Origin: JAIVJZ01 sp035296385
GTDB taxonomy: Bacteria; Acidobacteriota; Blastocatellia; Pyrinomonadales; Pyrinomonadaceae
DNA: 64,000 nt
NCBI GenBank assembly: GCA_035296385.1
Contig: DATHBB010000171.1
Location: forward strand, 9,554-73,553
Direction of reading: 5' to 3'
Every line of letters begins with the position of its first letter. Within the stretch, counting starts at the first letter, position 1. Made by a program: the position numbers and the translations under genes. Shown piece after piece: positions 24,714 to 32,300 of this stretch. Under the pieces are notes generated by a model, which was not told the origin of the DNA, searched no databases, and saw nothing but the letters and a program-made list of their open reading frames with translations.

Positions 24714-26677
24714 CCGCAGACCCCAAGACGAACAGCGCGAACACGACGGAGACGGACGCCGCAAACGCGACCGCCGCAGCAGCAACAACAGCGGCGGGAG
24801 GCGAAGCGACTACCGCCGCGACGGGCGCGGAAGATTTCATACACATCCCGCTGCCCACGCGCGTCCCGCTCTCCGCGGACGAACCTCAGACGCTCGCGGA
24901 AGTTTTCGAGCGCGCCGTCACGCGTCACCCCAAGCGCGACGCGCTCAACTACAAGCGCGACGGCGTGTGGCGCTCGATCTCCTCCGCCGAATTGCTCGAA
25001 CGCGCGCAACTCATCGCCTACGGACTCTACGCGCTCGGCCTCCGGCGCGGTGAACGCGCGGCCATTCTCTCCGAGAGTTCGCCCGAATGGACGCTCACGG
25101 ACGCGGGCTGCCAGTTCGCAGGCGTCGTTGATGTTCCCATCTACCCGACGCAAGCGCCGCCGCAGGTGCGCTACATCCTCGACGATTCGGGCGCGCGCGT
25201 GCTCTTCGTGCGCAACCGCGACTCATTCCAGCGCATCTTCGAGGCCATCGACGGCGCGCCCGCGCTCGAACACCTCGTTTTCTTCGAGCCGGAGGGCGCG
25301 GAAGAGACCGGCGCGACGACGCTCGAAGCGTTGATCGAACGCGGGCGCGCGCTGCGCGACGAACAACCCGATTTAATCAACGAACTCGCGCACGCCGCCA
25401 AACCGGAAGACCTCGCGACGATCATCTACACTTCCGGCACGACGGGCGAGCCGAAAGGCGTCATGCTCACGCACTCGAACCTCGTCACGAATCTGATCGA
25501 CAGTTCCGGCCATCTCGCCTTCAGCGAGACAGACGTGGCGCTCTCCGTGCTCCCGCTCTCGCACGTCCTCGAACGTCTCGGCATGTACATGTACATTTAT
25601 CACGGGATGAGCGTCTTCTACGCGGAGTCAATCGAGAAGATCGGCGAGAACATACGCGAGGTGCGCCCGACCGTCATGCTCTGCGTGCCGCGTCTCTTCG
25701 AGAAGATTTACGCGCGCATACAGGAGAAGGCCACCGCCGCCGGAAAACTCCAGGCCGGAATACTCGCCTGGGCGGTCGGCGTCGGGAAACTCTGGGCGCA
25801 AACCGTGGTCGCGCGCAAGCCCGTCCCGCCGCTCTTGCAGTTGAAGCACAATCTCGCCACGCGTCTCGTCTTCTCGAAGTGGCGTGCGGGCTTGGGCGGG
25901 CGTATGCGCCTGTTCGTCTCGGGCGGCGCGGCGCTGCCCGAAGAGATCGGCTACATCTTCATGGGCGCGGGCGTGCCCATCGTGCAGGGCTACGGGCTGA
26001 CTGAAACTTCGCCCGTCATCGCCGCCGGGACGCTGGAAGACAACCGCATCGGCACGGTGGGGCGACCGATCAAAAACGTCGAAGTGCGCATCGCGCCCGA
26101 CGGGGAGATCGAGACGCGCGGGCCGAACATCATGCGCGGCTATTACAAGAAGCCCGCCGAGACGCGCGCCGTTTTCACGGACGACGGCTGGTTCAAGACG
26201 GGCGACATCGGCTTGATTGACGCGGACGGCTTCCTGAAGATCACGGACCGCAAGAAGGAGCTTTTCAAAACGTCGGGCGGCAAGTACATCGCGCCCTCCG
26301 TCATCGAGACGCGCATCAAGAGCTCGCGCTTCGTCAATCAAGTCGTGCTCGTAGGCCACGGGCGCAAGTACCCGGCGGCGCTCATCGTCCCCGACTGGGA
26401 ACAACTCCGCGCCTACGCGCAACACAAAGGCATACGCGACGGCGTCGGGACGCCCGCAGAGATGTGCCGCCACCCGCGCCTGCTCGATCTCGTGCAGCGA
26501 CAGGTTGAGGCCTCGTGCGCCGACCTCTCGCAGTACGAACGCGTCAAGCGCATCGCGCTGTTGGAGCGCGAACTCTCCATCGAAGGCGGCGAACTCACGC
26601 CCACGCTCAAGGTCAAACGCCGCGTCGTTGACGAAAAATATCGCGACGTGATCAACCGCCTTTACGCGAACAGTTAA
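24710..26677 (+). CDS. fadD: Long-chain acyl-CoA synthetase (AMP-forming)
   Basis: The 655-residue enzyme activates fatty acids to acyl-CoA through an acyl-AMP. Motifs: YTSGTTGEPKGVMLTH (P-loop, about 241-256), GYGLTETSPV, DGWFKTGDIG and ITDRKKELFKTSGGKYIAP. This order matches FadD15-type long-chain synthetases. The first ~45 residues are Ala/Thr-rich, poorly conserved and have no signal character. It is translationally coupled to the FadR-like gene by a 4-base overlap. Confidence 0.93.
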   Translation: MTADPKTNSANTTETDAANATAAAATTAAGGEATTAATGAEDFIHIPLPTRVPLSADEPQTLAEVFERAVTRHPKRDALNYKRDGVWRSISSAELLERAQLIAYGLYALGLRRGERAAILSESSPEWTLTDAGCQFAGVVDVPIYPTQAPPQVRYILDDSGARVLFVRNRDSFQRIFEAIDGAPALEHLVFFEPEGAEETGATTLEALIERGRALRDEQPDLINELAHAAKPEDLATIIYTSGTTGEPKGVMLTHSNLVTNLIDSSGHLAFSETDVALSVLPLSHVLERLGMYMYIYHGMSVFYAESIEKIGENIREVRPTVMLCVPRLFEKIYARIQEKATAAGKLQAGILAWAVGVGKLWAQTVVARKPVPPLLQLKHNLATRLVFSKWRAGLGGRMRLFVSGGAALPEEIGYIFMGAGVPIVQGYGLTETSPVIAAGTLEDNRIGTVGRPIKNVEVRIAPDGEIETRGPNIMRGYYKKPAETRAVFTDDGWFKTGDIGLIDADGFLKITDRKKELFKTSGGKYIAPSVIETRIKSSRFVNQVVLVGHGRKYPAALIVPDWEQLRAYAQHKGIRDGVGTPAEMCRHPRLLDLVQRQVEASCADLSQYERVKRIALLERELSIEGGELTPTLKVKRRVVDEKYRDVINRLYANS

Positions 26678-26739
26678 AACCTGAAACCTACGCGCGGCGA
26701 GCATCGTTAGATAACTTTCCGCTTGTAGCGGCAGAAGAG

Positions 26740-26920
26740 ATTCACCGCAGAGGCGCAGAGCAAAGCCGCAAGAGGCGTCGCAGAGGAAAACGATGAAGTA
26801 GGAACGCGGAACGATGAAGTAAAAGCAACTGTCTTTAGTTCATCGTTCCGCGTTCCTACTTCATCATTTGTTTTCTCTGCGCCCGTCTCTGCGGCTTTGC
26901 TCTGCGCCTCTGCGGTGAAT
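26740..26920. repeat. Two nested palindromes (family f enclosing family d)
   Basis: The outer arms (26740-26769 and 26891-26920) are a perfect 30-bp inverted repeat of CACCGCAGAGGCGCAGAGC type. Inside lies a complete family d palindrome (about 26791-26865) with the core AAAGCAACTGTCTTT at 26822-26836. The nesting shows one palindrome inserted into another or joint growth. It fills the gap between fadD and the MATE gene. Confidence 0.9.
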
Positions 26921-26961
26921 GCTTTTAGTCGTAGTTAATTTTAATCGAACAACAAACGGCC

Positions 26962-28353
26962 ATGAGTCTTAAGAACATCATCACTTTACTGCGCGAGGCC
27001 GTCGGCGGCTCGGAGCAGGATTTCACGAAAGGCAGCATCAACCGCGCCATCGTGCTGCTCTCCGTGCCGATGATCCTGGAGATGATGATGGAGTCGCTGT
27101 TCGGCGTCGTCAACATCCTCTACGTCGCGCGGCTCGGCGCGGAATCAATCGCCACCGTCGGCCTGACCGAGTCCATGCTCACGATCATCTTCGGCATCGC
27201 GATGGGACTCAGCATGGCGACGACGGCGACGGTCGCGCGGCGCACCGGCGAGGGCGACACGGAAGGCGCGGCGGTCGCCGCAGTTCAAGCCATCATGCTC
27301 GGCGTGCTCACGTCGCTGCCCGTGGCCGTCGTGGGCGTCGTGTACGCGCCCGCGCTCCTGCGGGTGATGGGGGCGGAGGCGGGCGTCGTCGCGAGCGGCT
27401 CTACTTACGCGGCGATCATACTCGGCGGCAACGTCTGCATCATGCTGCTGTTTCTCATCAACGCGATCTTTCGCGGCGCGGGCGACGCGGCGGTGGCGAT
27501 GCGCTCGCTCTGGATCGCCAACCTCGTCAACATCGCGCTCGACCCCTGCCTCATCTTCGGACTCGGCCCCTTCCCCGAACTCGGCGTCACCGGCTCGGCC
27601 ATCGCCACGACCATCGGGCGCTCAACGGGCGTCGTCTATCAACTCTGGATTCTGCTCGGCGGGCGCAGCCGCGTCAAAGTTACGCGCGCGCACCTGCGGC
27701 TCGATCCGGCTGTGATGATGAGACTGCTGCGGATTTCTCTGGGCGGGATGTTTCAATATCTCGTGGCGACGGCGAGTTGGCTGGGGCTGACGCGCATCGT
27801 CGCCATCTTCGGAAGCGAAGCTCTGGCGGGCTACACGCTCTCGCTCCGCATCATCATCTTCGCGCTCCTGCCTTCGTGGGGCATGGCGAACGTGGCGGCC
27901 ACGCTCGTCGGGCAGAATCTCGGCGCAGGCCAGCCGGAGCGCGCGGAGCGTTCGGTGTGGCGGGCGGGATTGAGCAACATGATCTTTCTCGGCGCGGTCG
28001 CGCTCGTCTTCGTCGTCTTCGCCGAACGCATCATCGGCCTCTTCACGGGAGACGCGGGCGTCGTCGCCTACGGCGTCTCAAGCCTGCGCCTCTTGAGCTA
28101 CGGCTACATTTTCTACGCCTACGGCATGGTGATGGTGCAGGCGTTCAACGGAGCGGGCGACACCTTCACGCCGACCATGATCAACCTCGGCTGCTACTGG
28201 CTCTTCCAAATCCCGCTCGCCTACGCCCTCGCCATCCCTTTCGATCTGGGCGCAACAGGCGTCTTCGCGGCGATTCCCGTTAGCGAATCGCTGCTCACCA
28301 TCGTCGCCGTAATCTTCTTCCGGCGCGGGCGTTGGAAGACGCAGGAAGTTTAA
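26962..28353 (+). CDS. MATE-family efflux transporter
   Basis: The 463-residue protein has twelve predicted membrane segments and the MATE repeats: INRAIVLLSVPMILEMMMES at the N-terminal half, IFRGAGDAAVAM, and the second-half copies QNLGAGQPERAERSV and FNGAGDTFTPTMINL. It would export organic cations or drugs by Na+ or H+ antiport; the substrate is unknown. The ATG at 26962 follows an AT-rich stretch with no clear ribosome site. It converges with an alpha/beta hydrolase gene. Confidence 0.92.
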   Translation: MSLKNIITLLREAVGGSEQDFTKGSINRAIVLLSVPMILEMMMESLFGVVNILYVARLGAESIATVGLTESMLTIIFGIAMGLSMATTATVARRTGEGDTEGAAVAAVQAIMLGVLTSLPVAVVGVVYAPALLRVMGAEAGVVASGSTYAAIILGGNVCIMLLFLINAIFRGAGDAAVAMRSLWIANLVNIALDPCLIFGLGPFPELGVTGSAIATTIGRSTGVVYQLWILLGGRSRVKVTRAHLRLDPAVMMRLLRISLGGMFQYLVATASWLGLTRIVAIFGSEALAGYTLSLRIIIFALLPSWGMANVAATLVGQNLGAGQPERAERSVWRAGLSNMIFLGAVALVFVVFAERIIGLFTGDAGVVAYGVSSLRLLSYGYIFYAYGMVMVQAFNGAGDTFTPTMINLGCYWLFQIPLAYALAIPFDLGATGVFAAIPVSESLLTIVAVIFFRRGRWKTQEV

Positions 28354-28476
28354 GTTGTCCGTGGTCAGTAGTCAGTTGTCCGTTGCATGTGGCTCTCACA
28401 TGCGTGGCTAAAGATTGAATTGATCAACTGACGACAGACAAAGAACAACTGACAACGGACTACGGACAACTGACGG
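28353..28476. repeat. Palindrome with GTCAGTTGTCCGT arms (family g)
   Basis: Left arm 28353-28385 and right arm about 28443-28476 are built from GTCAGTTG/GTCCGTAG units. The centre contains a small perfect hairpin GCATGTG-GCTCT-CACATGC (28385-28403) and CTAAAGATT, which recurs in reverse orientation in the other family g copies. It lies between convergent genes. Confidence 0.8.
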
Positions 28477-28479
28477 TTT

Positions 28480-29214
28480 TTACTTCAACGTCTCTTTCGT
28501 CCAACTTTTGATCGCCGCGCTCATCTCGTCGAGTTGTTCGTCGAAGAAGTGTCCAGCGCCGGTGATAACCTGAACGCGGGCGTGAGCTTCGGGCGGGATT
28601 TCGGCGGCGAGCGTTTGGAGTGTGGCGATGTCGCCGAACTCGTCGCGGTCGCCGTGGACGAAGAGCAGGGGCTTGCGGCATTCTCTGAGGAATGAGAAAT
28701 CGTAGCCGCGCTCGGCGATGCTGACGGGCGTGCCGATGGCGACGAGCGCGCTCACGCGCGGGTCGTGTGTGCCCGCTTCCAGCCCGACGCGCGCGCCGAA
28801 GGAGAAGCCCGCGACGAGGAGCGGCAAATTGGGGTAGCGTTCGACGAGATAGTCGAGCGCGAGATGCGCGTCCGCTTGTTCGCCGCGCGCGTGGTCGTGC
28901 GTGCCGGTCGTCTGGCCGACGCCGCGAAAGTTGATGCGGAGGGCGACCGCGCCCGCGTCGTTCAAGGCGCGCGCGGCGCGGAAGACGACTTTGTTGTGCA
29001 TCGTCCCGCCGTGCAGGGGGTGCGGGTGGAGTACGAGCGCGGCGGCGCGTAAGCCCGCAGAGGCGGGCGGCTCTTTCAAGATCGCTTCGAGCCGCCCGTG
29101 CGGGGCGGGTATGAAAAGATTGCCGACCGGATACAAAGTTAGTTTCCACCTCACGACGAAGAATTTCGGGAATCTCGATTGGTGAGAGACTAGCAGAGAA
29201 GCGTGCGGGCGCAA
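28480..29214 (-). CDS. Alpha/beta hydrolase (COG2945-like)
   Basis: A serine hydrolase with nucleophile in GFSFGARVG, acid in VHGDRDEFGD and catalytic His in GAGHFFDE. The N-terminal core LVLHPHPLHGGTMHNKVV and INFRGVGQTTG is typical of the COG2945 group of small esterase-like proteins. The start is uncertain: ATG 29214 adds about 30 residues with no family match, and a GTG or TTG about 60-90 bases downstream is more likely. The substrate is unknown. Confidence 0.85.
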   Translation of the reverse strand: MRPHASLLVSHQSRFPKFFVVRWKLTLYPVGNLFIPAPHGRLEAILKEPPASAGLRAAALVLHPHPLHGGTMHNKVVFRAARALNDAGAVALRINFRGVGQTTGTHDHARGEQADAHLALDYLVERYPNLPLLVAGFSFGARVGLEAGTHDPRVSALVAIGTPVSIAERGYDFSFLRECRKPLLFVHGDRDEFGDIATLQTLAAEIPPEAHARVQVITGAGHFFDEQLDEMSAAIKSWTKETLK

Positions 29215-29253
29215 ATGTAGGGGGCGCGGCTTCGGGCGGGCGGCGGTAGGTAG

Positions 29254-29297
29254 AAAAAGAGCGGGCGCGAAAACTAACTTTCGCGCCCGCTCTTTTT
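29254..29297 (-). terminator. Terminator of the M36 peptidase gene
   Basis: A 19-bp perfect stem (29254-29272 with 29279-29297) and 6-base loop has A-runs on the left and T-runs on the right, so it works in both orientations. It lies just after the stop of the M36 gene on the minus strand. Confidence 0.85.
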
Positions 29298-29306
29298 GTT
29301 TGATGC

Positions 29307-29340
29307 GCGGGCGAACCGGCGTTGCTGCCGGTTCGCCCGC
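29307..29340. terminator. Second hairpin after the M36 peptidase gene
   Basis: A perfect 14-bp GC-rich stem (GCGGGCGAACCGGC, 29307-29320, with 29327-29340) stands next to the 19-bp hairpin, forming a tandem pair downstream of the peptidase gene. Confidence 0.6.
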
Positions 29341-29372
29341 AGGTTAAAGCGGCTTTTGATCGCCGCGAGTGT

Positions 29373-32300
29373 TTAGGGCAGCGCCTCGATGTTGACGATG
29401 AAGCGGAACGCTCCGTCGCGCATCACGCCGAAGAGGAACTGCACGTTCATGCTCTGCCCGTTCGCCAGCGGCGTGCCGAGCGCCACGGTCGGCACCCTCA
29501 GGCTGCTGTTGATGCCGCCGCCGCGCGGCTGGTTGGGCGGTTCTTCAAGGGTCGTGCCTTCGATGGTCGTCGGCTGACCGTTGATCATGACGTTGTTGAT
29601 GGTGGTTGAAGTGAGCGCCCGCAGGTCTGCCTGTCCGGGGCCGTCGCCCGGGCTGCCCAGAGTGGTTAAGTCAACAATACGGAAGCGGAGGCGTGTCACC
29701 GCCGTGCCCGTGTTGTTGGTGATCTTGCGCCGGATGCTCAGGAAGCCGAACGCCGACTTGTTTGGGTCGCACGGAGGCGTGTCGGGCGCGCCGCAACCGA
29801 GTCGCTTGCGGTTCTCCCCGCCGCCGGGCGTCTGTGTCGGATCAACGAGGCCCAGACGCTCGAACTGGTTACGTTCAATCGGGCTGCTCCTGTTTTCCGG
29901 CCCCGGTGCGCCGAGAATCGTCGGCACGGTAGAGCCTGCCGTCGGTCCGGGGAACGGTATGTTGTCCACGGCGACGAGCTGGAAGTCGGAGGCGTTATCT
30001 CCGGTGTCCTGCGGGAAGCTGGACGCCAGATTGATTTTGCGCACGTAGGCGTGCTGCACGTTCGGCCTGGTGTTGGCCGTGCGCGGCAGCCCGTTGCCCT
30101 CGATGTAGGGCCAGCTTCCGCCGTTGCCGACGAAGCCGACCGAGTCGATGGTGACGTTAAAGGTGTTGTCCACCAGAGCGATGCCCTGATTGTTCGGGAA
30201 CAGGTCGTTGAAGGACAGCGACAAGTCGAGCGGCGCATAAGCCGCCAGACTGTAGCCCGAAGCCGTCGGACTCGCGTTGCTGTTGCCGATGAGGATGTGT
30301 CCTCGTCGCGGGATGGTTGTGCCCGCGGGCAGGGTCAGGAGCGAATCGTTGGAGCCGCGCCTGAGTGCGTAGCCGCTGATGCTGATCGTCGCATCCGTGT
30401 TGTTGTACAGCTCGACGTACTCGTCGTTCACGTTGGACGTGGTCGGAGTCGGACTCGGGCTGGCCGGAGGCGGCTGAACGACGCCTGACTGGCGGAACTC
30501 GCTGATGATCACCTCGCCCGGCTGAGCCAATCTCGGGGTTGGCGTCGGCGACGGCGAGGTGCTGCCGCTGTTGCAGATGGCGAGCGTGTAGTTGCCGCCG
30601 CCGTTGACGACAGTTTCATGAACGACGACGACGTAGGTAGCCCCCGCCGGAACCAGGACCGAATAAGAGGCCGGTATGTTGGCCGCCGGACTGGTGCCGA
30701 GGTCGCCCAAGTAGTTGGCCGACTTGTTGGCCGGATCGTAAGCGTTCAGGTAAGCCGCGCTGAACATGTTGGCCGTGGTTGCCTGAAGCGTGATCCGGAT
30801 GCAGGCCGCCTGGCTGCTCGTGTTCTGGAAGGTGTACTGGTCGTAGCGAACCGTCCCGGGTCCGGCAAACTCGCCGGGGAACGGCTTCGTGCTGCAGGCG
30901 CTCGGATTCGCGTCGCGGTTGAGGCGGTTGGTTTGCGTCATGTCGCCGGCGGCAATGCTGCCGTTGATCGGCGGAGTGACGGCCTCGCAGGCGAGGTTTT
31001 CCCGCGCAGTGAAATTCGCGTCGGTGACCGGGCCTTGCAGGTTGTTGTAAGTGCGGCTCGGCGGCGTGTACGTGTTGTTGCTGCCGGAAGGCGTCACGGT
31101 GTAGTTGCCGCCGCGCGTCAGGTTCGGGAACGAGTAGAAGCCGCCGCCGGAAGTGACGGTGGTTCTCGATTCCGTGCCGGTGAGCGTGATGGTAATGCCG
31201 TCAATGCCCGCCGCGCCGTTCTCCGTGGTGACGCGCCCGCTGATGCTCGCCTGCGCGAGGAGCGAGAAGTTGGCGTCCGTAACGTTCGCGTTCAGGTTGT
31301 TGTAAGTGCGACTCGGCGGCGTGTAGTCGAAGCCCGGCGTCGTCGGCGTGACGGTGTAGCTGCCGCCCGCGACGAGGTTCGGGAACGAGTAGTTGCCGTT
31401 CGCGTCGGTGTTGGTGGTCGCGGTGGTCGTGCCGCTCAAAGTGATCTGGATACCGGCGACGCCGTTTCCGCCACTGTCGGTCACGCGACCGCTGATGGAG
31501 ACGGTGGAGACGCCGAAGCGCGAGCAGGGCTGCGCGTTCGTCGAGAGTAGAACCGTGTCGATGCGCGCGCCGGACTGTCCGGGCGCGATGGTGTTGGCAT
31601 CGGCGATGACCGTCCACTTGAGTTGCACGCTCTGGCCGTTGGCCGTCGGCGGCAAGTTGACGACCGAGGTGATGAACTCCGGATTATCCGTCGTACCGGC
31701 GGAAACACCCGTCCACGCGTTGCCTTGGTTGATCGAGCCGTTGTAACCGCCGCTGACGAAACTGCCGCCCGCCGCGATGATCTCTCTGAACGGCTGAGCG
31801 CCGATCTTGATGTGCAACTGCATGCCGTCGAAGTTGTCTTCGAGGTTGTAGAGGTTGCGGAAGCTCACGCGCGCCTGTCCGGTGTTGACCGGGAAGGTCG
31901 GCGAGATGAGATCGGCTGTGCCGGCGTTGGTCGGGTTCGTGGTGAACGCCGAGTTGGGCGGGGTGTCCGATTTGGCGGAGTTGGTCTGCCAGGGCATGCC
32001 CGCGCCGGAGCGCTGCGTCGTCCAACCGGCAGGCAGCGCCGGAGGCGTCACGCCGTCGAAGTTCTCGAAGGTGGTGAGCGCTGCGGGCTGACCGACGTTC
32101 AGGAAGTACGTGTAGGTGATCGGGCCGAGACTGCTCTCGACCAAGATGCTCAAAGGAATCGCCGCGCCGCAAGCGGTCTCGACGGGCACGGTGTAGTCGA
32201 TGGTCTGCGAATCGGTTTCGCCGGGCGTGACCGTGCCGTAGTTGGCTACGTTGTTGGCGCCCGTGATGGTGGCCGTCGTGTTATCAGCGTTGTGCGCGCA

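Noticed and set aside
26740..26920. CRISPR-like repeats
   Set aside because: The repeated units are arms of palindromes without regular unique spacers, and no cas gene is present.
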